From JAYQKL01 sp049890195 (GTDB lineage: Bacteria; Pseudomonadota; Alphaproteobacteria; RS24): 64,000 bases of DNA. This document shows positions 16,592 to 25,620 of the stretch, one piece after another. The notes beneath the pieces are model-generated. The model ran no database searches, was not told the DNA's origin, and worked only from the letters and a program-made list of their open reading frames with translations. A program made the translations under genes and the position numbers. How positions within the stretch are numbered: the first letter of the stretch is position 1; every line of letters starts with the position of its first letter. The stretch spans positions 124,001 to 188,000 of the forward strand of contig JBMHBY010000005.1 of assembly GCA_049890195.1 (NCBI GenBank), given 5' to 3'.

Positions 16592-17257
16592 TCAAAAAGA
16601 AAAGGACAATTCCTTTTCAAAGCCGGGCACCTCCGCTGCTAATGTCTCAAACGCAACAGACTGGGAAATGCTGTCATTTATTTTTGTAAAAATCATGCCA
16701 CATGAGGTTTCGTTATGCGTCGTGACACATACCAAACGCCCACCGGGGGCAAGTTGATCAAGAAGGTTTTGCGGCACAACGGATACATAACCGTTGATCA
16801 AAATGACATCATAAGGCCCCTGCTTGGCCTGCCCCGCAGCATGTGAACCATGAATGATGGCGCCGCTGTCGACACCAAGATCCTGAAGAATTTGCGAACC
16901 AGCCTCACACAAAGCCTCGTCCTGGTCCACGCCGACAACCGCACAGCCAAGCGCAGCCAGAACAGCGGTTGAATATCCGGTCCCACAAGCAACATCCATG
17001 ACCAGATCCCCCGCCTGAACCCCGGCGGCCTCAATCAAAAGGGCAAAGGTCAACGGGGCAAGCAGCTCGCGCTCAGGGGACATGGCCACCTGCTTGTCCA
17101 TGTAAGCCACCGGCTTTTGGGACGTCTCGACAAACAACTCACGGGGGATAACAGACATGACGTCCCAAATGTCCATGTTGCGGACACCACCCGGTTTCAC
17201 CTGACTTTCAACCATGTTGATGCGCGCGCGTTGATAATCAATAGCGATGTCCGACAT
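16592..17257 (-). CDS. pcm: Protein-L-isoaspartate O-methyltransferase
   Basis: SAM-dependent repair methyltransferase family protein of 221 residues that acts on isoaspartyl residues in damaged proteins. The SAM-binding glycine motif is VMDVACGTGYSTAVLA near residue 85. The N-terminus MSDIAIDYQRARINMVESQV is typical of the alphaproteobacterial copy that sits upstream of tolC. Catalytic activity in this subgroup is less certain than for the E. coli enzyme, as it lacks part of the N-terminal region. Confidence 0.88.
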   Translation of the reverse strand: MSDIAIDYQRARINMVESQVKPGGVRNMDIWDVMSVIPRELFVETSQKPVAYMDKQVAMSPERELLAPLTFALLIEAAGVQAGDLVMDVACGTGYSTAVLAALGCAVVGVDQDEALCEAGSQILQDLGVDSGAIIHGSHAAGQAKQGPYDVILINGYVSVVPQNLLDQLAPGGRLVCVTTHNETSCGMIFTKINDSISQSVAFETLAAEVPGFEKELSFSF

Positions 17258-17412
17258 TTTTCTTCCTGATAGAACGAGAAATTATGTGCCCTGTATACGC
17301 CGCCTTGCCGGGAAATTCAAACGCAAAGCTCGCGATAATAATTTATTTGTCAGGACCTGCAAAAGCCGTTGTTTTTGGCTGTCGGCTTTGATACAACCCC
17401 AGAACTGATTTT

Positions 17413-17486
17413 GGCCACGTGGCGGAGTGGTGACGCAGCGGCCTGCAAAGCCGTGTACCCCGGTTCGATTCCGGGCGTGGCCTCCA
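17413..17486 (+). tRNA. tRNA-Cys (GCA)
   Basis: Cloverleaf of 74 bases. The acceptor arm GGCCACG pairs with CGTGGCC; discriminator T and an encoded CCA follow. The anticodon loop CTGCAAA gives GCA. The T arm holds GGTTCGATTCC. It lies 70 bases before tRNA-Asn, likely in the same transcript. Confidence 0.95.
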
Positions 17487-17557
17487 AAATCGGAGAAAGC
17501 GACATTTTGCGCTTGCGTAAACAGCTGCTTTTGATATATCCAGTTGCGTGGTTATGA

Positions 17558-17633
17558 TCCGCCTTAGCTCAGTTGGTAGAGCAAATGACTGTTAATCATT
17601 GGGTCGCTGGTTCGAGTCCAGCAGGCGGAGCCA
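17558..17633 (+). tRNA. tRNA-Asn (GTT)
   Basis: Cloverleaf of 76 bases. The acceptor arm TCCGCCT pairs with AGGCGGA; discriminator G and encoded CCA follow. The D arm is TAGCTCAGTTGGTAGAGCA, the anticodon loop CTGTTAA gives GTT, and the T loop is GTTCGAGTCC. Confidence 0.96.
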
Positions 17634-17649
17634 CTTTTCTCACCAAGTA

Positions 17650-18063
17650 TTATGACAACAGCTGAACCGGCCTGGTTTCCTGCCAGTCAACAATCAGTTC
17701 ACGGCGGGTGAACTGCCAGTCCTCAGCCTGTTTTTGCCAACTGTCCAGATACCGCATATTCCACACCAGAATGGCATCCTCGTCTTTCAACAGATGGTCG
17801 GCGGTGGCGTAAGTGACACCGGTCGCCTTATCCTCAGTAATTTCAACAACCTGCTGGTGGATTTTATGCTGGGTCCCCCGGAACATTTGCCCCAGCATGT
17901 CCACCGACTGCAGGCATATAGCTCGTCCCTTCTGATGAAAACCCGGGCCGATGATTTCACAGTCCTCAGCCAATACCCTGTGCCACAAAGCGGCATCCCC
18001 GGTATCAGCACCCAGGGCATAAAGTTGGGCTGTCTCCAGCAATTTGTGTTTGTCGTCAGTCAT
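17650..18063 (-). CDS. SnoaL-like/NTF2-fold protein
   Basis: Protein of 137 residues with the outline of the SnoaL-like (NTF2) fold: an N-terminal helix with a DxxLW motif (GDAALWHRVLAEDCEI), a central HKIHQQVVEI strand and a C-terminal pair of strands (DWQFTRRELIVDW). The family includes ketosteroid isomerase-like enzymes and many proteins of unknown role. No signal peptide. It stands alone, convergent with the tRNAs and divergent from the photolyase operon, so context gives little help. Confidence 0.7.
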   Translation of the reverse strand: MTDDKHKLLETAQLYALGADTGDAALWHRVLAEDCEIIGPGFHQKGRAICLQSVDMLGQMFRGTQHKIHQQVVEITEDKATGVTYATADHLLKDEDAILVWNMRYLDSWQKQAEDWQFTRRELIVDWQETRPVQLLS

Positions 18064-18159
18064 CCAATTATCCTCCCTGATGACAACTAAAGCACACCGA
18101 GATTATTTAATCCAACCCGCATCCATGAGCGTAAAAATGACATGTACAGGGAGGATGGT

Positions 18160-19593
18160 GTGTCGCAGCCTATCATTGTGTGGTTCCGCCAAGATCTGAG
18201 GCTTGATGACAATCCTGCCTTGGCCTTTGCCTGTTCATCGGAAAGACCGATCATTCCCCTTTTCATTGACAGCCCGGAAGAGCGCCCACTCGGCATATCC
18301 AGCCTGTGGTGGCGCGGCCGATCACTCGCCGGCCTGGCGGACAGCCTGCGCCAGCGCGGCGCGGAACTCGTGTTGGCCGAGGGGCCGGCGGTGGATGTTC
18401 TGGACAGGCTGATCCACGAGACCGGCGCTGACACCATCTGCTGGAACCGGCAATATGAGCCGCATGGTGTGGAACGCGACACCGCCATCAAAAGCCGACT
18501 GAAGGAACGCGGGCTGACAGTTGAAAGCTTTAATGCCTGCCTGCTGTTTGAGCCCTGGGAGATCAAGAACAAATCCGGCGGGCCGTTCAAGGTATTCACC
18601 CCGTTTTGGCGCCATTGCCTCGCCCGTACACACGAAACACCGCTGGCCGAGCCGATAGATCCGCCGAAATCCCTGAACGGTTGCGACAGGAATGTTGACA
18701 GCCTGCCTCTTGATGCCTTCCAGCATGAGCTCCCCTCGCAAGCTGGCCGGACAGCCGAGCTTTTCCACCCGGGTGAAGGTGGCGCCTGGGCCAAGCTCAA
18801 CGCCTTTACCTCAAGGGGTCTTTACGATTATGCAGATGGCCGGGACTTTGCAGCTCAAGAGTCAACCTCCCGTTTATCGCCACATCTGCGCTGGGGTGAA
18901 ATCAGCCCGAGGCGCATATGGTCTCATCTGCACAAAGCCGCCGCGGACAACAAAATTCAGCCGGCCGGGCTACAGAAATTCCTGTCGGAACTGGGGTGGC
19001 GGGAGTTCTCAAACCACTTGATGTTCATCAATCCGGACATGCACAAACATAATCTGCAAAGCCAGTTCGACGCCTTTCCGTGGCAGAGCAATCCGGACAT
19101 GCTGGAGAAGTGGAAATATGGGGAAACCGGTTATCCGATGGTCGATGCCGGTATGCGGGAATTGCTGAGCACCGGGTTTATGCATAACCGGCTGCGCATG
19201 ATCACCGCCAGTTTTTTGATCAAGCATTTGCTGATTGACTGGCGCGAGGGGGAGGCCTGGTTCTGGGAGCGTCTGGTGGATGCTGACCCGGGCAACAATC
19301 CGGCCGGCTGGCAATGGGTTGCCGGCTGCGGGGCTGATGCCGCACCGTTTTTCAGGATTTTCAACCCGATCATCCAAGGTGAGAAATTTGACCCGGACGG
19401 ACGCTACATCAAACAGCATGTGCCTGAACTGGCGAGCGTCAACGGCAAACCCCTTTATGCCCCCTGGACCATGAAGCCGTCCATGATTGAGGAAACAGGC
19501 CTACGGTTGGGGGCGGATTACCCGGAACCGGTGGTGCGCCATGAGGATGCAAGGGAGAGAGCTCTGGCAGCTTTCAAGTCATTGAGTAAGTAA
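18160..19593 (+). CDS. phrB: Deoxyribodipyrimidine photo-lyase (cryptochrome/photolyase family)
   Basis: FAD-dependent light-driven DNA repair enzyme of 477 residues. A GTG start at 18160 has a strong AGGGAGGA just before it; an ATG at 18142 would put that site inside the gene, so GTG is preferred. The antenna domain starts with IIVWFRQDLRLDDNPALA; the FAD domain has TGYPMVDAGMRELLSTGFMH, ASFLIKHLLIDWREGE and DADPGNNPAGWQW. The motifs fit class I CPD photolyases. It is the first gene of a five-gene forward operon that in related bacteria belongs to the singlet-oxygen response. Confidence 0.95.
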   Translation: MSQPIIVWFRQDLRLDDNPALAFACSSERPIIPLFIDSPEERPLGISSLWWRGRSLAGLADSLRQRGAELVLAEGPAVDVLDRLIHETGADTICWNRQYEPHGVERDTAIKSRLKERGLTVESFNACLLFEPWEIKNKSGGPFKVFTPFWRHCLARTHETPLAEPIDPPKSLNGCDRNVDSLPLDAFQHELPSQAGRTAELFHPGEGGAWAKLNAFTSRGLYDYADGRDFAAQESTSRLSPHLRWGEISPRRIWSHLHKAAADNKIQPAGLQKFLSELGWREFSNHLMFINPDMHKHNLQSQFDAFPWQSNPDMLEKWKYGETGYPMVDAGMRELLSTGFMHNRLRMITASFLIKHLLIDWREGEAWFWERLVDADPGNNPAGWQWVAGCGADAAPFFRIFNPIIQGEKFDPDGRYIKQHVPELASVNGKPLYAPWTMKPSMIEETGLRLGADYPEPVVRHEDARERALAAFKSLSK

Positions 19594-19609
19594 GGATTAA
19601 AGTAGCGTT

Positions 19610-20926
19610 ATGAAAATTGCGGTCGTCGGCGCCGGCATATCTGGAAATGCAGCCGCCTATTTTCTGTCAAAGGAGCATGAAGTCACCCTGTTTGAAAAAC
19701 GGGGCCGGTTGGGTGGGCACAGCGCCACCAAGACAATTACGCATCACGGCGATGATATAGCCGTGGACACGGGCTTCATCGTCTATAATGAACTGAATTA
19801 CCCGTATCTTGTGCAACTGTTTGACCATCTGGGGGTTGCCACTGAGCCGAGCAATATGAGCTTTGCCTTCAGCGCATCCGAAAACGGGCGCAAAGGGGCG
19901 TTTGAATGGGCCGGCAGCAGCCTGAACGCTGTTTTTGCCCAAAGGTCAAACATTTTCAAACCCGGTTTCTGGAGTCTTTTGCGCCAAATTCTGCGCTTCA
20001 ACCGTCTGGCCCGCACAACCTCCACACAACATAAAAAGCACAATCTCAGCCTCGGTGACTGGTTGGCTGATAACGGTTTCACGAACCATTTCACCAATGC
20101 CTATCTGCTGCCGATGGCCGCCGCCATCTGGTCAACCCCGGCCACGGACATCATGGATTTCCCGGCCATCAGCTTTATCCAGTTTTTCAAAAACCACAGG
20201 CTGATTGACAGAGATCGCCCGCAATGGCGGACGGTCAAGGGCGGCAGCCGGAATTATGTCAAAAAACTTACGGCAGGATTGTCTGATGTCCGCCTGAATG
20301 CCGACATTCATTGCATAGAGCGCACTGGGAACAGTGTTGTCGTTACCCATACAGACGGGACTCAGGAAACCTTCGACCAACTGGTCATGGCAACCCACAG
20401 CGACCAGGCGCTGGCCCTGTTGCAGGATGCGGATGACAGGGAAACGGCACTACTTGAAGCCGTCAAATACAAGCCCAATCAGGTTTATCTGCACCGCGAC
20501 AAAAGCTTGATGCCAAAGCGCCCACGCACCTGGTCCGCATGGAATTACCTGAGCGACACCACCGGCGCACAGTCTGGTGATGTCTGTGTCACCTATTGGA
20601 TGAACACTTTGCAGAACATTGACAAAAACAGGCCGGTGTTTGTCACCCTCAACCCGCCACAACCACCGCAGGAGGAGTTGACTTTCGGGCATTATGAATA
20701 CGACCACCCGCAATATGACCGTGCCGCGCTTGAAGCTCAGGACAAATTGCCGTCCATACAGGGCCTGCGCAACACCTGGTTCTGTGGCGCATGGACCGGT
20801 TACGGCTTTCACGAGGACGGGTTACGTTCAGCGGTGGCGGTCTGCAAGGGGCTTGGTGTCGCCCTCCCCTGGGAAACCAAACCGGGCTCCAAAGATACAG
20901 ACAAATTTGCGGAAGCTGCTGAATGA
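19610..20926 (+). CDS. FAD-dependent oxidoreductase, amine-oxidase fold (COG2907 type)
   Basis: Protein of 438 residues with an N-terminal dinucleotide-binding fold, VVGAGISGNAAAYFLS, followed by FEKRGRLGGHS, the signature of flavin amine oxidases and carotenoid desaturases. The family travels with DUF1365 and a Cfa-like methyltransferase, as here. In Rhodobacter sphaeroides the related cluster is controlled by RpoE/ChrR and, as I recall, has been tied to unusual membrane fatty acids (methylated or furan types); this protein may desaturate or oxidise an acyl chain. It overlaps the DUF1365 gene by four bases. Confidence 0.82.
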   Translation: MKIAVVGAGISGNAAAYFLSKEHEVTLFEKRGRLGGHSATKTITHHGDDIAVDTGFIVYNELNYPYLVQLFDHLGVATEPSNMSFAFSASENGRKGAFEWAGSSLNAVFAQRSNIFKPGFWSLLRQILRFNRLARTTSTQHKKHNLSLGDWLADNGFTNHFTNAYLLPMAAAIWSTPATDIMDFPAISFIQFFKNHRLIDRDRPQWRTVKGGSRNYVKKLTAGLSDVRLNADIHCIERTGNSVVVTHTDGTQETFDQLVMATHSDQALALLQDADDRETALLEAVKYKPNQVYLHRDKSLMPKRPRTWSAWNYLSDTTGAQSGDVCVTYWMNTLQNIDKNRPVFVTLNPPQPPQEELTFGHYEYDHPQYDRAALEAQDKLPSIQGLRNTWFCGAWTGYGFHEDGLRSAVAVCKGLGVALPWETKPGSKDTDKFAEAAE

Positions 20927-21699
20927 CCCCGACAGCATCAACACGGGAACCCAACGGCATTTATCACGGCCATGTCCGTCATGCCCGGTACAGTCCCAAA
21001 CGGCACAGATTCAGCTACAGCGTCTTTTCCTTTCTTCTGGACATTGACCAACTGGAGGAAACCAGCCGGAAACTGAAATTGTTTTCCTTCAACCGGTTCA
21101 ATCTGTTCAGTTTTTGGCAGAAGGATCACGGCCCGAAAGACGGGAGCGCCTTGCGCCCCTTTCTGACACAGCTGCTTGCGGAAGCCGGCCTGTCCGAGCC
21201 AGCAAAAATATTGATCCTGTGCTACCCCCGCATCCTTGGGTTGGCCTTCAACCCGATTACGCTTTATTACTGCCATGACCGGAATGACCGGCTTTCCGCG
21301 ATGATTTATGAGGTGCGCAATACGTTTGGCGGAGACCACATCTATGTCGTGCCCCTGAACGGGACAGACACGCAACACAATCACAAGCGCTCCAAAAAAC
21401 TCCATGTCTCCCCGTTCATCGGCATGCAGGCCAGCTATTCCTTTACAGCCCTGCCTCCGGATGACAAAGTAAAATTTGTCATACGCGAGACCTGCCAAGA
21501 AAAGCCTATGCTGATCGCAAGCTTCATTGGCACAAGAAAACGGCTCACTGACATCGAATTGGTAAAGAGTTTCGTCAGACATCCATTGCTGACGCTCAAA
21601 ATAGTTTCAGGCATTCACTTTGAAGCGGTCAAATTACTGCTCAAAGGTGTGCCTTACCTCAAAGGGGAAAACAAACCGGAGAAACGGGTAAGTTATTGA
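20923..21699 (+). CDS. DUF1365 family protein
   Basis: Protein of 258 residues of the DUF1365 family (COG3496). Family landmarks are the N-terminal IYHGHVRHARYSPKRHRFSY, PRILGLAFNPITLYYCHD and EVRNTFGGDHIYVVP. The biochemical role is unknown. It is almost always found between the FAD protein and the Cfa-like methyltransferase, so it probably acts with them in fatty-acid modification. The ATGA overlap with the preceding gene indicates translational coupling. Confidence 0.88.
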   Translation: MTPTASTREPNGIYHGHVRHARYSPKRHRFSYSVFSFLLDIDQLEETSRKLKLFSFNRFNLFSFWQKDHGPKDGSALRPFLTQLLAEAGLSEPAKILILCYPRILGLAFNPITLYYCHDRNDRLSAMIYEVRNTFGGDHIYVVPLNGTDTQHNHKRSKKLHVSPFIGMQASYSFTALPPDDKVKFVIRETCQEKPMLIASFIGTRKRLTDIELVKSFVRHPLLTLKIVSGIHFEAVKLLLKGVPYLKGENKPEKRVSY

Positions 21700-21711
21700 A
21701 CACAGGAGACA

Positions 21712-22953
21712 GTGATGCAGAACACACATGGTGCAACAGAAGATCGTCTGAACATCTATGAAACCACCTCAAAGCTTGAGAAATTCATCTCCGGGCTTTT
21801 CCAGAACCTGCAATATGGCAAATTGCGTATTCAATGGAGCAATGGCATGGTTCGGGAGTATGTGGGGCGTGACACCTCTCGCCACACTGAACTGGAATCG
21901 AGCCTGGTCATCCATGACAGCCGTTTTTACAAAAGGGTCTTGTCAGGCGGCACGCTTGGTTTTGCAGAAAGCTATCTGGATGGCCAATGGAGCAGCTCAA
22001 ATCTGGCGAAACTGCTTGAGATCTTGTCCCTCAACCTCCATCAATTTGAAACCAAAATCGACAAAAACATTTTCTTCAAATCCATTCAGAGAATGATACA
22101 TATCCTGCGCCCCAACACTCGACGCGGCGCACAAAAAAACATTCATGCGCATTATGACCTCGGCAATGAGTTCTACAAAAGCTGGCTTGACCCGAGCATG
22201 ACTTATTCCTCTGCGCGGTTCAGCGACCCGGCCATGAGCCTTGAGCAGGCACAATGGGAGAAATACCGAGCCCTTGCCAAAATGATTGGCCTGCATAAAG
22301 ACCATCATGTCCTTGAAATCGGTTGTGGCTGGGGCGGTTTTGCCGAATACGCCGCCCGAGAAATCGGCTGCAAAGTCACCGGGCTCACCATCAGTCAGGA
22401 GCAGTTGGCCTATGCGCAAAAGCGCATTGCCGACAAGGGACTGAGCGACAGGGTTGACCTGAAATTCATGGATTACCGGGACGTGAAAGAACAATTCGAC
22501 CGGATTGTTTCGATTGAGATGTTTGAAGCCGTCGGAGAAAAATATTGGCCAACCTATTTCAGCCAAATTCAAAATTGCCTCAAGCCGGGCGGACAAGCCG
22601 GCCTTCAAATCATCACCATTGACGACAAACGCTTCAAGGCTTACCGCAAACGGACTGACTTCATCCAGAAATATATCTTCCCGGGCGGCATGCTGCCCTC
22701 ACCCGAAAAACTCAATGAGGCATTTACGCAAGCCAAGCTCAAACTGACCGGCCGTGACGATTTCGGTGTCGATTACGCCGATACGCTGGCCCAATGGTGC
22801 GCGACATTTCTGGATAAATGGGACGACATCAGCCCGCTTGGGTTTGACAATAAATTCCGCCGCATGTGGCAGTTTTACATGGCCTATTGTGAGGCCGGGT
22901 TCCGGACATCCCACATTGATGTCTCGCAATTCGCCTTGAAAAAACTGCCTTGA
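21712..22953 (+). CDS. Cyclopropane-fatty-acid synthase family SAM methyltransferase
   Basis: SAM-dependent lipid methyltransferase of 413 residues. The substrate region has YDLGNEFYKSWLDPSMTYSS and the SAM site is VLEIGCGWGGFAEYA near residue 201; IVSIEMFEAVGEKYW is the usual active-site stretch. The neighbours (photolyase, FAD oxidoreductase, DUF1365, DUF3833) match the RpoE/ChrR-controlled set rather than a classical cfa locus, so methylation of an unsaturated acyl chain, not necessarily cyclopropanation, is likely. A CAGGAGA ribosome-binding site precedes the ATG. Confidence 0.9.
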   Translation: MMQNTHGATEDRLNIYETTSKLEKFISGLFQNLQYGKLRIQWSNGMVREYVGRDTSRHTELESSLVIHDSRFYKRVLSGGTLGFAESYLDGQWSSSNLAKLLEILSLNLHQFETKIDKNIFFKSIQRMIHILRPNTRRGAQKNIHAHYDLGNEFYKSWLDPSMTYSSARFSDPAMSLEQAQWEKYRALAKMIGLHKDHHVLEIGCGWGGFAEYAAREIGCKVTGLTISQEQLAYAQKRIADKGLSDRVDLKFMDYRDVKEQFDRIVSIEMFEAVGEKYWPTYFSQIQNCLKPGGQAGLQIITIDDKRFKAYRKRTDFIQKYIFPGGMLPSPEKLNEAFTQAKLKLTGRDDFGVDYADTLAQWCATFLDKWDDISPLGFDNKFRRMWQFYMAYCEAGFRTSHIDVSQFALKKLP

Positions 22954-23026
22954 AAAACCCCTGCCACCAAATCTGTTTTTGCCTTCAGGCCGTATAAGGA
23001 ACTGAAAATCAATTCAGGAGCCTGTC

Positions 23027-23494
23027 TTGGCAAGCTTGGCAAAAACAGAAACACAGTTTCGCCTGGAAGACTTTTTTAAGGGCACATTTTATTCCACAGG
23101 GAGACTCTATAACCGCAAACGGGAGCTGACGCGGGAATTCATTGTGCGCGGCTATGCAACCTACCGCAAGGATACGCTTATTCTGGAAGAGGATTTTGAA
23201 TACAGCGACGGTGATACGGACCACCGTATCTGGCAGATCCTGTGCCTTGCAAGCGGACGTTATGAGGGTCATACACACGGGCTGGTCGGAGCGCCGCCTG
23301 TCACCCAACCTGTCGGTGAAAAATTCAACTGGACCTACAGACTGAAACTCCCGGTCAGGAATTTAAATCTGACTTTTAGGTTTCTGGACAATATGGAACT
23401 GTGCGGCAATACCGTCAAAAACAAAGCTGAGATCAAATGGATGGGTATGACCGTGCTGCATCTTGAGCAGGAGTTCTATCAGGGCGCGCCCTAA
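23027..23494 (+). CDS. DUF3833 family protein
   Basis: Protein of 155 residues matching DUF3833: LEDFFKGTFYSTGRLYNRKRE at its start (broken here at KRE), a repeated WQI/EGHTHGLVG core and a C-terminal LDNMELCGNTVKNKAEIKWMG stretch. The likely start is TTG at 23027, with AGGAG six bases before it. No lipobox is present, unlike many family members. It is the last gene of the forward photolyase operon and overlaps the end of the convergent SDR gene by four bases. Function unknown; association with lipid-modification genes is consistent across bacteria. Confidence 0.78.
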   Translation: MASLAKTETQFRLEDFFKGTFYSTGRLYNRKRELTREFIVRGYATYRKDTLILEEDFEYSDGDTDHRIWQILCLASGRYEGHTHGLVGAPPVTQPVGEKFNWTYRLKLPVRNLNLTFRFLDNMELCGNTVKNKAEIKWMGMTVLHLEQEFYQGAP

Positions 23495-24264
23495 CGCCCA
23501 AGCAGCTTCAAATATGCGCCCCTTGGCAGGAATGTCATCAAACGCAACCAAAAGGTAAACCGGCGCGGAAAGGCGATATGGGCTTTTTTGCGCGACAACC
23601 CCTTAACGATCCGCTGCGCCGCAGCGTCAACATCCATTAAAAACGGCATTTTAAACTTATTCGGTGCTGTGGCCGGCGTATCAACAAAGCCGGGGGCAAT
23701 CACCGAGACATCAATGCAGCTCCGTTTCAAATCAAGCGCAAGCGACTCGCCCATATTGGTCAGGGCCGCCTTGGTTGCACCATAGGCCGCAGATGTCGGC
23801 AGGCCGCTGTAACCTGCTACCGAGGAGACAATCGCAATATGGCCCTGCCCGTTTTCCCTCATATGGGGGATGACCGGCACCAGCAGATTGACCGTGCCGG
23901 TGACATTGACCTCAAAACTGCGGTCAAACAGCTCGGCATCAAAATCAGGCAGCCTGGTCGGCAGATAAATGCCGGCATTGGCGATGGCCAAATCAACACA
24001 TCCGAACGTTTCGACAATCTTGGAGAAACAGGCTTGCATGGCTCTGCGGTCAGTGACATCGCAGGCGAAGGCTTGAATATCCCCGGGACTGTCTTGCAGG
24101 GAAATGAGCATGTCTTCGCGTCGCGCTGTTGCGGCAACACGCCAACCCAAACGCCCATAAGCTTTGACCAACGCCGCCCCGATGCCGGAACTGGCGCCGG
24201 TAATCCAGACGGTTTTCGCGGACTCAGTCAAAACGCCGCCATTTTTTGCGAGACGGCAAGTCAT
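23491..24264 (-). CDS. Short-chain dehydrogenase/reductase
   Basis: NAD(P)-dependent SDR of about 246-257 residues. The cofactor motif TGASSGIGAAL is near the N-terminus; NAGIYLP and the catalytic YGATKAAL (Tyr-x3-Lys) with the serine in IVSSVAGYSG follow. The start is uncertain: ATG at 24264 overlaps the upstream gene by 41 bases, while TTG at 24231 lies just before that gene's stop and would give a family-like N-terminus. It closes the three-gene reverse operon headed by the ChrR-like gene and faces the photolyase operon. Substrate unknown. Confidence 0.88.
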   Translation of the reverse strand: MTCRLAKNGGVLTESAKTVWITGASSGIGAALVKAYGRLGWRVAATARREDMLISLQDSPGDIQAFACDVTDRRAMQACFSKIVETFGCVDLAIANAGIYLPTRLPDFDAELFDRSFEVNVTGTVNLLVPVIPHMRENGQGHIAIVSSVAGYSGLPTSAAYGATKAALTNMGESLALDLKRSCIDVSVIAPGFVDTPATAPNKFKMPFLMDVDAAAQRIVKGLSRKKAHIAFPRRFTFWLRLMTFLPRGAYLKLLGR

Positions 24265-24955
24265 CCGGTGCAACCGGGATGTACGTCACATCCCGCGCCT
24301 TGCCGAAGGTGAAGCCGACCCAATGCCCGGCCTCTGAATAGCTCAGATCCGCAGGAATGTCTTTCGTCAGCGTAAACCGGTGGACTTCCGGCTCATCCCC
24401 CTGTTGGGCACCAAGGTATTGCGGCCCAAGATCAAGCAGCTTACCGGACGCGGTATCTATCACCTGGTCCTGCAGGGTGAAGTCTGAATACCAATAAGAA
24501 GACGGCTTCATGCTGCCAACAATCACCTCTTCGCGCTCCCCGTTATTGACGACCAGCATGCCGTCGACACGTTTGACTGAAAGTGAGGAGTTTTTCCCGC
24601 CCAGGCGCGTCCGCGTGTTGAGGCTTTGAAGTTCACCGTCTTTCCAAATTTCGGTGTTTTCGTGCAGAAAATCATAAAAGGTGATGAAACCCATCACAAC
24701 CTTGATATCGATGTGAATGTCAACCTGCAGGCTGCCGTCGGCAAGCTCTGTAAAATCTATCTGCTGATACCCGATTTCCTTGCCTTTGCGCTCAATCAGG
24801 AAGGACAAGGCATTGCCCGGCGGTAATGCGATCTGCCTGCCGTCAAAGGGGTGAGGTTGACTTGAGATGATTTTTTCTAGAGCCGGTGCAGCATTTGGTG
24901 CCAATAGGCAAAAAATGATGAAAAGTGCCCTAAGAGATGAAATCCTTAACAACAC
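24224..24955 (-). CDS. Secreted protein resembling DUF6134
   Basis: Protein of 243 residues with a signal peptide (MLLRISSLRALFIIFCLLAP, cleavage probably after the AAPA near residue 25). The mature part is rich in beta strands (SFLIERKGKEIGYQQIDF, VKRVDGMLVVNNGE), as in the DUF6134 family often found beside ChrR and Cfa-like genes. A periplasmic role is predicted. It overlaps the ChrR-like gene by 26 bases at its start and the SDR gene at its end, so the three genes are tightly coupled. Function unknown. Confidence 0.65.
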   Translation of the reverse strand: MLLRISSLRALFIIFCLLAPNAAPALEKIISSQPHPFDGRQIALPPGNALSFLIERKGKEIGYQQIDFTELADGSLQVDIHIDIKVVMGFITFYDFLHENTEIWKDGELQSLNTRTRLGGKNSSLSVKRVDGMLVVNNGEREEVIVGSMKPSSYWYSDFTLQDQVIDTASGKLLDLGPQYLGAQQGDEPEVHRFTLTKDIPADLSYSEAGHWVGFTFGKARDVTYIPVAPDDLPSRKKWRRFD

Positions 24956-25565
24956 GGCCCAACTTATCCTTGAATTTCAGCGATCCGTGCGTGACGGCAA
25001 GACACAGACAATCTTCCTCACCAACAGCCAATGGGCGGTGCTCCACACCATCATCGGCAATGGCAAGATCCCCGCGCTGATAAATTTCGTCGCCGTCTTT
25101 GAAGGCACCACGCAAAACCAAAGTGGCTTCAATGCCGCTGTGGGAATGACGCGGGGCGGATTTGCCCGGCTTGATTTTCAAAAGGCGGACTTCCGTGTTG
25201 TCACACAGATTGTTCAGGAAAAGCGATTTGACGCCAGGATAGGTGAAACGCCATTTTTTGTTTTCGATTTGGTCATCAAGGACGGACCGTAAAGGCAGGG
25301 GCAGATCTTGGTTGTACTTATGGCCGTTGACAGGCAGATCAGCCTCAACGGGCTTTTCGAGCAGATCCAGCAGCGTGTCCAGGGATTCATCGGACAGTTC
25401 TGCAGGCGGCTCATTATCAAGTAAAGCGGCATTAATGCTTTCAAACTCATCAAGCTTTTCACGTGCTTCTGGTTCAAGATGCACATAGCTTGACATGATA
25501 AGGCAAAGACCGGGATCAAGTTCACCGGCGGAATATCGCATCAAAAGATCATCTATCATAGACAT
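24930..25565 (-). CDS. ChrR-family regulator with degenerate N-terminal zinc site
   Basis: Protein of 211 residues resembling ChrR, the anti-sigma factor that holds RpoE inactive until singlet oxygen appears. The N-terminal helices (DLLMRYSAGELDPGL) align with the ChrR anti-sigma domain, but of the zinc ligands only H29 remains: the two expected cysteines are E33 and E36, and no histidine precedes the first helix. The C-terminal cupin keeps its full set, H140, H142, E146 and H176. The start at 25565 is chosen because the promoter-like sequence at 25621-25649 lies inside any longer version. No sigma-factor gene is adjacent. Confidence 0.8.
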   Translation of the reverse strand: MSMIDDLLMRYSAGELDPGLCLIMSSYVHLEPEAREKLDEFESINAALLDNEPPAELSDESLDTLLDLLEKPVEADLPVNGHKYNQDLPLPLRSVLDDQIENKKWRFTYPGVKSLFLNNLCDNTEVRLLKIKPGKSAPRHSHSGIEATLVLRGAFKDGDEIYQRGDLAIADDGVEHRPLAVGEEDCLCLAVTHGSLKFKDKLGRVVKDFIS

Positions 25566-25620
25566 TATGGTTTTCCAAAAAGTCCTAGGGCCGAATGTGC
25601 GGCGGTTCCAAACTGCGAAC

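Noticed and set aside
18064..18160. An RpoE-type promoter before the photolyase gene
   Set aside because: TGATGA at about 18079 with an AT-rich stretch 18 bases later is only a weak match, so no promoter was called.
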